Source of the DNA: Amycolatopsis sp. 195334CR
Lineage (GTDB): Bacteria > Actinomycetota > Actinomycetes > Mycobacteriales > Pseudonocardiaceae
DNA length: 64,000 nucleotides
Assembly: GCF_017309385.1 (NCBI RefSeq)
Contig: NZ_JAFJMJ010000001.1
Span: forward strand, 3,658,001-3,722,000
Direction of reading: 5' to 3'
Both the position numbers and the translations under genes were made by a program. Position 1 is the stretch's first letter, and every line of letters starts with the position of its first letter. This document shows positions 34,504 to 42,911 of the stretch, piece after piece. Below the pieces are notes generated by a model. The model did not search any database and had not been told where the DNA came from. It saw only the letters and a list, made by a program, of their open reading frames with translations.

Positions 34504-35604
34504 TCACCGGGGCAGCTTCGCCCGGTGCGCCTTCGAGAACTCCTGGCCGGTGAACTTGTCCCAGTTGATCGACCACGACATCAGCCCGCGCAGGTTCGGG
34601 TACACGCCGCGCGGCTTGTACGTGCCGCAGCCCTGCGCCTTCATCAGGCAGTCCAGCGACTTGTGCACCTCGGCCACCGGGGTGAACCCGTTGCCCGCAT
34701 AGGAGTTGGCAGGCAACCCGAAGGCGACCTGGTCCTGGCGCAGCGGCGGGAACGGGTTCGCCGCGTTGCCCTCGATCGGGAACCCGGCCAGCACCATGTC
34801 GGTCATCGCGGTGTGGAAGTCCGCCACGCCCATCGTGTGGTACTGGTTGTCCAGCCCCATGATCGGCCCGGAGTTGTAGTCCTGGACGTGCAGCAGCGTC
34901 AGGCTGTCCCGCATCGCGTGGATCACCGGCAGGTACGCCGCCGCGCGCGGATCGGCGCCACCCCACTGGCCGCTGCCGTAGAACTGGTACCCCAGCTGCA
35001 CGAAGAACGTCTCCGGCGCCATGGTCAGCACGAACTCCGCGCCGTAGCGGGCTTTCAGCGACTTCAGTGCGGAGATCAGGTTGACGATCACCGGGGTGGT
35101 CGGGCTGGCCAGCGTGCGGTCGCCGGGGTTCAGCGACAGCGAGTGCCCCTCGAAGTCGATGTCCAGCCCGTCGAGGCCGTACTTGTCGATGATCGCCGCG
35201 ACCGAGCTGACGAACTTGTCGCGGGCGGCGGTGGTGCTCAGCTGGACCTGGCCGTTCTGTCCGCCGATCGAGATCAGCACCTTCTTGCCCTGCGCCTGCT
35301 TCGCCTTGATCGCCTGGGTGAACGCGGCCTCGCTCTCCACGTTCGGGCACTCTGCCGCGGGGCACAGCGAGAACCGCAGGTCACCCGAGGTGACCGAGGT
35401 CGGCTCGGCGAAGGCGAGGTTGATGATGTCCCATTCATCCGGAACGTCCTGCATCCGCACGTAACCGGAGCCGTTGGCGAAGCTGGCGTGCAGGTACCCG
35501 ACCAGCACGTGCTTCGGGAGCGCGGCCGAAGCCGTGCCGGGTGCCACCAAGAGCAGCGCGAGCATCGGCAGCAGCGCCGACAACGCCGTGAACAGTCGTC
35601 TCAT
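34504..35604 (-). CDS. Secreted GH18 chitinase
   Basis: 366 aa from ATG 35604. Signal peptide with cleavage after TASA (about residue 27). A single GH18 catalytic barrel with the DxxDxDxE motif DGLDIDFE (catalytic E152), SIGG at residue 112 and the strand motifs LTMAPETFF and VQDYN. No chitin-binding or fibronectin domain, so it is a compact ChiD- or ChiC-like single-domain enzyme. It hydrolyses chitin to oligomers. Two DasR-like operators lie just upstream, so expression should follow N-acetylglucosamine. Confidence 0.95.
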   Translation of the reverse strand: MRRLFTALSALLPMLALLLVAPGTASAALPKHVLVGYLHASFANGSGYVRMQDVPDEWDIINLAFAEPTSVTSGDLRFSLCPAAECPNVESEAAFTQAIKAKQAQGKKVLISIGGQNGQVQLSTTAARDKFVSSVAAIIDKYGLDGLDIDFEGHSLSLNPGDRTLASPTTPVIVNLISALKSLKARYGAEFVLTMAPETFFVQLGYQFYGSGQWGGADPRAAAYLPVIHAMRDSLTLLHVQDYNSGPIMGLDNQYHTMGVADFHTAMTDMVLAGFPIEGNAANPFPPLRQDQVAFGLPANSYAGNGFTPVAEVHKSLDCLMKAQGCGTYKPRGVYPNLRGLMSWSINWDKFTGQEFSKAHRAKLPR

Positions 35605-35642
35605 CCGGGCCTCCCGAAGGCTGGTGACGCAGGTCACCCTAA

Positions 35643-35658
35643 ATTGGACTAGACCAAT
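35643..35658. promoter_or_regulatory. DasR-like operator (dre) 1: ATTGGACTAGACCAAT
   Basis: Differs by one base from the dre core TGGTCTAGACCA at 35645-35656. Centred 46 bp upstream of the chitinase start. DasR is the GntR repressor of GlcNAc and chitin genes in actinobacteria. Confidence 0.75.
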
Positions 35659-35671
35659 GGGAGACTTGTCA

Positions 35672-35687
35672 AGTGGTCTGGACCAGT
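35672..35687. promoter_or_regulatory. DasR-like operator (dre) 2: AGTGGTCTGGACCAGT
   Basis: The core TGGTCTGGACCA at 35674-35685 has one mismatch to the dre consensus. Its centre is about 29 bp from that of dre 1, near three helical turns, so two DasR dimers could bind cooperatively. It is also 45 bp upstream of the SPOR-type gene on the plus strand. Confidence 0.75.
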
Positions 35688-35730
35688 TGGCGGGGTCGCG
35701 CGAGCGCGCCGGAGGTGCCAGGCTCGGGGC

Positions 35731-35928
35731 ATGGCGAAGGATCCGAACCCAGACCCCGGCTGGTACTACAACACCAGGACCAACGAGGTGGAGCACCTGG
35801 AGCGGGCGCGCTCGGTCGACCTGCTCGGCCCGTACCCCGACGAGGCGACCGCCCGGCGCGCGCTGGACATCGCCCGCGAGCGCACCAAGGCGGCCGACGC
35901 CGCCGACCGCGACTGGGACGAGGACTGA
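35731..35928 (+). CDS. Small SPOR-type protein
   Basis: 65 aa from ATG 35731. Reads WYYNTRTNEVEHLERARSVDLLGPYPDEATARRALDIARERT, which fits the short actinobacterial proteins annotated as SPOR-domain-like. No signal peptide. Acidic C-terminus. Divergent from the chitinase; the second dre lies in its upstream region, though an effect on it is unproven. Confidence 0.75.
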   Translation: MAKDPNPDPGWYYNTRTNEVEHLERARSVDLLGPYPDEATARRALDIARERTKAADAADRDWDED

Positions 35929-35973
35929 CCCCCGCGAAGAGCCCGGATCAGGCCTTGCTCGGGTTAGGGTCGT

Positions 35974-37395
35974 GTGGTGGCCCCTGTAGTGCTAGGCACG
36001 CACCCGGCCGGTGGTGACTTCGGCCGGCTGCGCACCGAGTTCGCGCTGCCCGGCGGGTTCGGCGCCGACGTGCTGGCCGAGGCCGAAGCCGCGGTGATGG
36101 ACCCGCTGCAGCTCGACGGCGACCGCGAGGACGCCACCGGCCTGCCGCTGGTCACCATCGACCCGCCCGGGTCGAAGGACCTCGACCAGGCGCTGCTGGT
36201 CGAACGCCGTCCCCGCGGCTTCCGCGTGCACTACGCCATCGCCGACCTGGCCGCCTTCGTCGCGCCCGGCGGCCCGATCGACCGCGAGGCCCGCCGCCGC
36301 GGCCAGACCCTGTACCTGCCCGACGGCAACGTGCCGCTGCACCCGCCCGTGCTCTCCGAGGACGCGGCGAGCCTGCTGCCTGGCGAAACCCGCCGCGCGG
36401 TGCTCTGGACGATCGACACCGACGCCGACGGCGAGCCGCTCTCGGTCCACGTGCGCCGCGCGCTGGTCCGGTCCACCGAGCAGTTCGACTACGAGACCGT
36501 CCAGGCCGCCGCCGACGCGGGCCGCGTGCACCCGTCCATCGAGGCCCTCCCCGTGCTCGGCCGCCTCCGCCGCGAGCTGGCCGTGCACCGCGGCGCGCTG
36601 GAACTCCAGCTCCCCGAGCAGGAGGTCAGCGCCGACGAGGAGGGGAACTGGCGGCTGACTCGCCGCCCCCGCACCGACGTCGACGCGTGGAACGCCGAGA
36701 TCTCCCTGCTCACCGGCATGAGCGCGGCGCGGATCATGATCGACGCCGGCGTCGGCGTCCTCCGCACGCTGCCCAAGGCCGAGCCGGACGCGGTGAGCTG
36801 GCTGCGCCGCTCGGCCCGCGCGCTGGGCATCGACTGGCCCGCCGAGGCCGGGGTCGCCGAACTGCTGTCCACTCTGGACCCCCGGCAGCCGGAGTCGCTG
36901 GCGCTCTACGCCGACACCACGCGCCTGCTGCGCGGCGCCGGGTACACCGCCTTCGACGGCACCGCGCCCGAGGTCAGCACCCATGCGGGCATCGGCGGCC
37001 CGTACGCGCACGTCACCGCGCCGATCCGGCGGCTGGTGGACCGGTTCGCCACCGAGATCTGCCTCGCGGTGACCGCGGACCGCCCGGTGCCGGATTGGGT
37101 GCGTGAGGCGCTGGGCCGGGTGCCCGAGCTGATGAGCGCGTCGGACACGCTGGCGGCCAGGGTCGAACGCGCCTGCGTGGACCAGGTCGAGGCGTGGATA
37201 CTGGCCGACCGCATCGGCGACACCTTCGGCGCGGTGGTGCTGCGTGCCGAGGAGACCAGGGCCGAGGTGCTGCTGGAGGAGCCGCCGGTGCTCGCCAAGA
37301 GCAGCGGCGAGGGCTTCACCGAGGGCGCGCGGGTGACCATCCGGCTGACCTCGGTGGACGTGGACAAGCGCAAGGTGAGCTTCGAGCGGGTGTGA
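35974..37395 (+). CDS. RNB-domain ribonuclease (RNase II/R-like)
   Basis: 473 aa from GTG 35974 (a second GTG follows). The RNB catalytic domain spans about residues 50-370. The acidic motif reads TIDPPGSKDLDQAL: D63, D69 and D71 are kept, but the fourth aspartate of E. coli RNase II is a glutamine (Q72). The C-terminal domain contains RVERACVDQVEAWILADRIGD and ends in an S1-like strand set. It lacks the N-terminal cold-shock domains of RNase R. A 3'-to-5' RNA exonuclease is likely, although the Q replacement leaves activity to be shown; I recall the same variant in other actinobacterial homologues. Confidence 0.88.
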   Translation: MVAPVVLGTHPAGGDFGRLRTEFALPGGFGADVLAEAEAAVMDPLQLDGDREDATGLPLVTIDPPGSKDLDQALLVERRPRGFRVHYAIADLAAFVAPGGPIDREARRRGQTLYLPDGNVPLHPPVLSEDAASLLPGETRRAVLWTIDTDADGEPLSVHVRRALVRSTEQFDYETVQAAADAGRVHPSIEALPVLGRLRRELAVHRGALELQLPEQEVSADEEGNWRLTRRPRTDVDAWNAEISLLTGMSAARIMIDAGVGVLRTLPKAEPDAVSWLRRSARALGIDWPAEAGVAELLSTLDPRQPESLALYADTTRLLRGAGYTAFDGTAPEVSTHAGIGGPYAHVTAPIRRLVDRFATEICLAVTADRPVPDWVREALGRVPELMSASDTLAARVERACVDQVEAWILADRIGDTFGAVVLRAEETRAEVLLEEPPVLAKSSGEGFTEGARVTIRLTSVDVDKRKVSFERV

Positions 37396-37399
37396 GCGC

Positions 37400-38188
37400 A
37401 TGCGGATGACCGATGACCTCGGCGAGGACGTGCCGCTGACCGGTGCGCCGGACCGGATCGTCTCGATGGTGCCGTCGCTGACCGAGGCGGTGGCGGTGAG
37501 CGCACCGGGCGTGCTGGTCGGCGTCACCGACTACTGCACGCACCCGCCGGGGCTGGACCTGCCGCGCATCGGCGGCTCGAAGTACCCGAAGGTGGACCGG
37601 ATCCTCGACCTGCGCCCGGACCTGGTGCTGGCCAACGCCGAGGAGAGCCGCCCGGAGGATGTGGAACGCTTGCGCGCCAACGGGATTCCGGTGTGGGTGA
37701 TGGCCGCCGCGGCGACCGTGCCCGCCGCGCTCGGCTCGTTGCGCCGCCTGCTCACCCAGGGCCTCGAACTCGACGAGCCGGACTGGCTGGTGCGCGCCGA
37801 GGACCTGTGGCGCGACACCCCGCCGGTGCGCGCCAAGGCGGTCGTGCCGGTGTGGCGCAAGCCGTGGGTGGTGCTCGGCCGCGAGACCTTCGGCGGTGAC
37901 GTGCTGCGCCGCCTCGGCGTGGAGCTGACCTACGCGGACCACGAGGACCGCTACCCGCGCCCGTCGCTGGACGAGCTGCGCGAGCAGTTCACGAGCGGCG
38001 CGGCGGACCTGCTGGTGCTGCCCGACGAGCCCTACCTGTTCACCGACGAGGACGGGCCGGAGGCCTTTCCCGGAGTGCCGTACGTGCTGGTCTCCGGGCG
38101 GTTCCTGACCTGGTACGGCCCGTCGCTCGTCGAGGCGCACACGGCTACAGCGGCAGCCCTGTCAGCACGGTTACCCGCTCTTCCGTGA
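37400..38188 (+). CDS. Helical-backbone metal receptor protein (BtuF-like) without signal peptide
   Basis: 262 aa from ATG 37400. Clear PF01497-type fold: RIVSMVPSLTEAV near the N-terminus, LPRIGGSKYPKVDRILDLRPDLVLA, and FPGVPYVLVSGRFLTWYGPSLVEA at the end. Normal family members are exported lipoproteins of cobalamin or haem importers. This one has no signal peptide or lipobox, so it should be cytoplasmic. It starts 4 bp after the RNB nuclease gene and runs 44 bp into the convergent aldehyde dehydrogenase gene. No permease gene is near. Confidence 0.85.
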   Translation: MRMTDDLGEDVPLTGAPDRIVSMVPSLTEAVAVSAPGVLVGVTDYCTHPPGLDLPRIGGSKYPKVDRILDLRPDLVLANAEESRPEDVERLRANGIPVWVMAAAATVPAALGSLRRLLTQGLELDEPDWLVRAEDLWRDTPPVRAKAVVPVWRKPWVVLGRETFGGDVLRRLGVELTYADHEDRYPRPSLDELREQFTSGAADLLVLPDEPYLFTDEDGPEAFPGVPYVLVSGRFLTWYGPSLVEAHTATAAALSARLPALP

Positions 38189-39554
38189 AGTCGAGCATGG
38201 CCGCGGCCGGACCTTCGCGCCCGACGCCGGAGTCCTTCACCCCGCCGTAGGGCATCTGGTCGGCGCGGAAGCTCGGCACGTCACCGATCACCACGCCGCC
38301 GACGTCGAGGCGCGCGGCGGCTTCGAACGCGGTGGGCAGGTCGCGGGTGAAGACGCCGGTCTGCAGGCCGAAGCGCGAGTCGTTGACCCGCTCGAACGCC
38401 TCTTCCACGGAGTCGACGCGGTTGAGCGTGACCACCGGGCCGAACACCTCGTCGGCGAGCACCTTCGCGTCCTCGGCCACGTTGGTCAGCACGGTCGGGG
38501 ACAGCGTCGCGCCGTCGCGGGTGACGTCGCCGCCCGCCTCGCGGACCCAGGCCTCGACCCGTTCGGCGGCGGCCGTGTTGATCAGCGGGCCGACGTCGGT
38601 GCGGTCGTCGTTCGGGTCGCCGACGCCCAGCGCCGACACCGCGGCGGTGACCTTCTCCACCAGCTCGTCGAACACCTCGGCGTGCGCGTAGACGCGCTGC
38701 ACCGAGATGCACGACTGCCCGGCCTGGTACATCGCGAAGGTGGCGATGCGCTGCGCGGCGAACTCCAGGTCCGTCCAATCAGGACAGACGATGGCCGCGG
38801 CGTTGCCGCCGAGTTCGAGCGCGACGTGCTTGCGCGGCGCGCTTTCCCGGATGCCCCAGCCCACCGGCACGGAACCGGTGAACGAGACCACCGGCAGCCG
38901 GGGGTCGGTGACCAGCCGCGCGGCCACGTCGTTGCCCGCGGGCAGGATCGACCAGCTGCCGACGGGCAGCGTGGTCTCGGCGAGCAGTTCACCGAGCAGC
39001 AGCGCGGTGAGCGGGGTGGCGGGCGCGGGCTTGAGCACGATCGGCGCGCCGACCGCGATGGCCGGGGCGACCTTGTGCGCCACCAGGTTCAGCGGGAAGT
39101 TGAACGGGGTGATGCCGAGGATCGGGCCCTTCGGCACGCGCCGCACGAGCGCCATCCGGCCGGTGCCGCCGGGATCGGTGTCGAGCCGCTGCAGTTCGCC
39201 GGTGAAGCGGCGGGCTTCCTCGGCGGCCCAGCGGAAGGTCGACGCCGCGCGGGCGACCTCACCGCGTGACCACTTGATCGGCTTGGCCGATTCCGCGGTG
39301 ATCAGGCGGGCGAACTCCTCGGCGCGTTCGGTCAGCTGCCGGGACACGTGGTCGAGCGCGGTCGCGCGCACGTGGGCCGGTGTGCGCGCGGTCTCGTCCC
39401 GCGCGTCGTGGGCCGCTTGGACGGCGGCGTCGACTTCGGCGTCGCCCGGCACGTGGTGCTCGCCGGCGGTGGAGCCGTCGTATGAGCTGCGGATCGTGGT
39501 GGTTTCGCCGCTGTGGACGGGTTTTCCGGCGATCCAGAAGGGGAAGGTGGTCAT
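38145..39554 (-). CDS. Aldehyde dehydrogenase, GABA/semialdehyde type
   Basis: 469 aa from ATG 39554. NAD(P)-dependent ALDH fold: PFNFPLNLVAHKVAPAIA, KPAPATPLTALLLGELL, SFTGSVPVGWGI, LELGGNAAAIV (Glu) and GQSCISVQRVY with the nucleophile at about C282. Coupled by an ATGA overlap to the aminotransferase gene upstream, it should oxidise the semialdehyde formed from GABA (succinate semialdehyde) to succinate. The sequence is closer to phosphorylating-type and lactaldehyde-type ALDHs than to E. coli GabD, so the substrate is inferred from context. Confidence 0.88.
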   Translation of the reverse strand: MTTFPFWIAGKPVHSGETTTIRSSYDGSTAGEHHVPGDAEVDAAVQAAHDARDETARTPAHVRATALDHVSRQLTERAEEFARLITAESAKPIKWSRGEVARAASTFRWAAEEARRFTGELQRLDTDPGGTGRMALVRRVPKGPILGITPFNFPLNLVAHKVAPAIAVGAPIVLKPAPATPLTALLLGELLAETTLPVGSWSILPAGNDVAARLVTDPRLPVVSFTGSVPVGWGIRESAPRKHVALELGGNAAAIVCPDWTDLEFAAQRIATFAMYQAGQSCISVQRVYAHAEVFDELVEKVTAAVSALGVGDPNDDRTDVGPLINTAAAERVEAWVREAGGDVTRDGATLSPTVLTNVAEDAKVLADEVFGPVVTLNRVDSVEEAFERVNDSRFGLQTGVFTRDLPTAFEAAARLDVGGVVIGDVPSFRADQMPYGGVKDSGVGREGPAAAMLDFTEERVTVLTGLPL

Positions 39555-40873
39555 TTTCCGGCCTCCGTGAGGATGGCCTGCTCCAGGACGGAAAGGCCCT
39601 CGTCGAGCAGTGCGGGGGAGAGGGACAACGGCGGCAGCAGCCGCACGACGTTGCCGTAGGTGCCGCAGGTCAGCACCACCACGCCGGCCGCGTGGCAGGC
39701 CTTCGCGATGCGGCCGGTCAGCGCCGCGTCCGGCTTGCCGCCGGTGACGAACTCGGCGGCGAGCATGGCGCCCCGGCCGCGGACGTCGCCGATGACGCCG
39801 GTGCGTTCGCCGATCGCGCGCAGCCGGGGCAGCACGGTCTCGGCGATGCCGCGGGCGGCCAAGTCCAGGCGCTCGGCGCGCAGGGTCTCGATCGAGCCGA
39901 GCGCGGCGGCGCAGGCGATCGGGTTGCCGCCGTAGGTGCCGCCGAGGCCGCCGGACGGCACCGCGTCCATCAGCTCCGCGCGCCCGGTGACGGCGGCGAG
40001 CGGCAGGCCGCCGGCGATGCCCTTCGCGGTGGCGATGAGGTCCGGCACCACGTTCTCGTGGTTGGACGCGAACCAGTCGCCGGTGCGGCAGAAGCCGGTC
40101 TGCACCTCGTCGGCGACGAAGACCACGCCGTTGCGCGCGCACCAGTCGGAGAGGGCGGGGAGGAAGCCGGGTGCGGGCTCGATGAAGCCGCCCTCGCCCT
40201 GGATCGGTTCGAGCACCACGGCGGCGACCTGGTCCCCGCCGATCTGCTTCTCGATCCGGTCGATGGCGGCGGCCGCGGCCTCGGGGCCGGTCAGGCCGTC
40301 GCGGTAGGGGTAGGAGCCGGGGACGCGGTAGACCTCGGGGGCGAAGGGGCCGAAGCCGTGCTTGTACGGGACGGACTTCGCGGTCAGCGCCATGGTCAGG
40401 TTGGTGCGGCCGTGGTAGGCGTGGTCGAACACCACGACGGCCTGGCGGCCGGTGGCGGCGCGGGCGATCTTGACCGCGTTCTCGACGGCTTCGGCGCCGG
40501 AGTTGAAGAGGACCGAGCGCTTGGCGTGGTCGCCGGGGGTGAGGTCCTGGAGTTCCTCGCACACCCGGACGTAGCCCTCGTACGGAGTAACCATGAAACA
40601 CGTGTGGGTGAACTCGGCAGCCTGCGCGCGGACGCGGTCGACCACGGCGGGGGCGTTGTGGCCGACGTTGGTGACCGCGATGCCGGAGCCGAGGTCGATC
40701 AGGGTGTTGCCGTCGGCGTCGGTGAGCAGGCCGCCATCGGCGGAGGTGATGTAGACGGGCAGCACCGAGCCGACGCCCGCGGCGACCGCGTCGGCGCGGC
40801 GTTGCTGCAGGGCGCGGGAGGCCGGGCCGGGGATTTCGGTCAGCAGCCTGCGCTGCGTGGTCTGGGCGGTCAT
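39551..40873 (-). CDS. gabT: 4-aminobutyrate aminotransferase
   Basis: 440 aa from ATG 40873; an upstream in-frame ATG at 40924 would run into the divergent regulator's leader and is less likely. Class III aminotransferase: LIDLGSGIAVTNVGH, LFNSGAEAVENAVKIARAATGR, VVFDHAYHGRTNLTMALT, VVLEPIQGEGGFI, VFVADEVQTGFCRTG and a PLP lysine in IATAKGIAGGLPL (about K284). It moves the amino group of GABA to 2-oxoglutarate, giving succinate semialdehyde and glutamate. It is the first gene of a two-gene operon with the aldehyde dehydrogenase, divergent from a PucR regulator. Confidence 0.93.
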   Translation of the reverse strand: MTAQTTQRRLLTEIPGPASRALQQRRADAVAAGVGSVLPVYITSADGGLLTDADGNTLIDLGSGIAVTNVGHNAPAVVDRVRAQAAEFTHTCFMVTPYEGYVRVCEELQDLTPGDHAKRSVLFNSGAEAVENAVKIARAATGRQAVVVFDHAYHGRTNLTMALTAKSVPYKHGFGPFAPEVYRVPGSYPYRDGLTGPEAAAAAIDRIEKQIGGDQVAAVVLEPIQGEGGFIEPAPGFLPALSDWCARNGVVFVADEVQTGFCRTGDWFASNHENVVPDLIATAKGIAGGLPLAAVTGRAELMDAVPSGGLGGTYGGNPIACAAALGSIETLRAERLDLAARGIAETVLPRLRAIGERTGVIGDVRGRGAMLAAEFVTGGKPDAALTGRIAKACHAAGVVVLTCGTYGNVVRLLPPLSLSPALLDEGLSVLEQAILTEAGK

Positions 40874-40947
40874 GGCTTCAGGATGCGGTGGGGGGCTGGT
40901 TTGGTCAGGTGCCAGTTTGGACATCGGGAGCGGTAAGATTCGCCAAC

Positions 40948-42900
40948 ATGGCACTTTCGCTCGGTTCGCTGGCTGCTGCTGAAGGCCTGCCCGTCCTGGC
41001 GGGCTCGGGCGGCTTGGGGCGGGTGATCGGCTGGGTGCACCCGACGGAACTGGTGGACCCCACCGCCTTCCTCGACGGCGGCGAACTCCTCCTGACCACG
41101 GGACTGGCTTTCGAACTCGAGGCTGCCGCCCCAACCACAGCCGACGACTCCGCCTCGACTTTGGCTGCGGCCGCCGATTCTGCCTCCGCGCTGGCCGCGG
41201 TTGGTGAACCTGCGTCCGCTTCGGGCGCCGCTGGCGATCTTTCGCCCGCTTCAGGCACGGCCGATGATCTTGCGTCCGCATTGGGGAAGGCTGGTGATCC
41301 TTCGTCGACTTCGGGCGCGGCTGGTGATCCTGCGGCCGCCACGGGGGCGGCTGGTGATTCTGGGTCGGCTTCCGGTGCGGCTGGCGGTCCTTCGTCCGCT
41401 ACGGGGGCGGTCGGTGGGCTTTCGTCGGCGCGGGGTGTGGCTGGTGGTCCCGGGGTGGCGGCCTCTGCGGCATATGAGGCCTATGTGGAGCGGCTGGCGC
41501 AGGCTGGGGTGGCCGGAATCGGGTTCGGGAGCGGGGTGATCCACGATCAGGTGCCGCCGGGCCTGGTCGCCGCCGCGGAAGCCGCCGGGTTGCCGTTGCT
41601 GGAGGTGCCGCACGAGGTGCCGTTCATCGCGATCACCAAGGCGGTTTCGGCAGCGGTGGCGGCCGACGAGTACGCCACCGTCGTGCGGACCGGGCGCGGC
41701 CAGCAGGAACTGACCAGGGCGGCGGTCGGCCGGGGCGGGCCGGGCGCGGTGGTGCGCCGCCTGTCTCGGCTGGTCGACGGGTGGGTGCTGTTGCTGGACT
41801 CGGGCACTCCGGTGGAAGGCGTCCCCGGCACGGGCACCCCGGTGGAGGCCTTCCCCGCCTCGGCGCGCACGCATGCGGCTGCGCTCGACGTCTCGGGTTT
41901 GCGGGGAACGCGGGGCACCCGGCTCGCATCGGGGGATGAGGTCGTTCTGCACTCGCTGGACTCGCGGACGGTGCTCGCCGTGGGGCGCGAGGTGGAGCTG
42001 GACGCGGCGGAGCAGTTCATCGTGAACACGGCGGCGTCGCTGCTTTCGCTTGCGCTGCAACGAAACCGGGAACAGAGCGGGGTGCTCGGTCAGTTGCGTT
42101 CGGGCTTGTTCGACCTGCTGCTGGCCGACGAAGACCTCGCGGTGGCGACGATCCGGAGGCTGTGGCCCGCCATGCCGGAGCCGCCCTGGCGGATCGCGGT
42201 CGTGGTGGGCTCCGGGGCCGCCAGGCGCGCTTTCGCCGAGGCTTTGGGGGAGGCGTTCTGCGTGGTGCGGGACTCGGATGTAGTGGTGGTCGCGCCGGAG
42301 GTCGAGGCGGTGGAGGCACTGGTGCGTCGGCTTGGGCTGCACGGTGGGATTTCTTCTGCCGGTGGCAACCCAGCCGCCGTCGGCGGGTCCGGTAGCTCTG
42401 CCAGCTCAGCGGCCGTTGCCAGCCCCCGTAGCTCTGCCCGCTCGGCTGCCGCTGGCTCGGCTGCCGCCGCTGGCTCGGCTGAGGCTGCCGGCTCGGCGGG
42501 GGCTGCTGGCTCGGCCTCCGGTGGCGGAGAGCGGGCCGTTGGTGCGGCTACTGCGCTTCGGCAGGCTGTGCGGGTGGCGCAGGCTGCTCGCGCCCAGCAT
42601 CAGCCCTGGCTTGGGTTTGACGAGTACACCGGCTCTGGGTTGTTGGCACTGCTTCCGAAAGAGAGCGGTGCTCTCTTTGCGGATGCGGTGCTCTCGCCGT
42701 TGAGCGGTGATCTTGTGGAGGCGCTTCGCTGTTGGATTGAGGAGCATGGCCACTACGACGCCGCCGCCACCCGGCTGAACATTCATCGGCACACTCTTCG
42801 CAAGCGTTTGCGCAAAGTGGAAGAGTTGACGGGGCGGAGCCTTGCTTCGCCTGGCACCCGCGCGGAGTTTTGGGTGGCGCTGGCCATCGCTGGGCGGTGA
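40948..42900 (+). CDS. PucR-family regulator with two Ala/Ser/Gly-rich expansions
   Basis: 650 aa from ATG 40948. The N-terminal PucR domain (MALSLGSLAAAEGLPVLAG ... WVHPTELVDPTAFLDGGELLLTTGLAF) is interrupted at about residues 59-173 by an Ala/Ser/Gly/Asp expansion (bases 41121-41465), then resumes with AAYEAYVERLAQAGVAGIGFGSG. A GGDEF-like linker follows, then a second expansion at about residues 471-531, and the C-terminal helix-turn-helix HYDAAATRLNIHRHTLRKRLRKVEELTG. PucR proteins regulate nitrogen and GABA genes (GabR of Corynebacterium is one), so it most likely controls the divergent gabT operon. Family members are usually about 500 aa. Confidence 0.9.
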   Translation: MALSLGSLAAAEGLPVLAGSGGLGRVIGWVHPTELVDPTAFLDGGELLLTTGLAFELEAAAPTTADDSASTLAAAADSASALAAVGEPASASGAAGDLSPASGTADDLASALGKAGDPSSTSGAAGDPAAATGAAGDSGSASGAAGGPSSATGAVGGLSSARGVAGGPGVAASAAYEAYVERLAQAGVAGIGFGSGVIHDQVPPGLVAAAEAAGLPLLEVPHEVPFIAITKAVSAAVAADEYATVVRTGRGQQELTRAAVGRGGPGAVVRRLSRLVDGWVLLLDSGTPVEGVPGTGTPVEAFPASARTHAAALDVSGLRGTRGTRLASGDEVVLHSLDSRTVLAVGREVELDAAEQFIVNTAASLLSLALQRNREQSGVLGQLRSGLFDLLLADEDLAVATIRRLWPAMPEPPWRIAVVVGSGAARRAFAEALGEAFCVVRDSDVVVVAPEVEAVEALVRRLGLHGGISSAGGNPAAVGGSGSSASSAAVASPRSSARSAAAGSAAAAGSAEAAGSAGAAGSASGGGERAVGAATALRQAVRVAQAARAQHQPWLGFDEYTGSGLLALLPKESGALFADAVLSPLSGDLVEALRCWIEEHGHYDAAATRLNIHRHTLRKRLRKVEELTGRSLASPGTRAEFWVALAIAGR

Positions 42901-42911
42901 CCCAAGCAAGC

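Noticed and set aside
38145..40601. An 818-codon frame joining the aldehyde dehydrogenase to a long Arg-rich N-terminus
   Set aside because: The N-terminal part is an out-of-frame shadow of gabT; the true dehydrogenase starts at ATG 39554.
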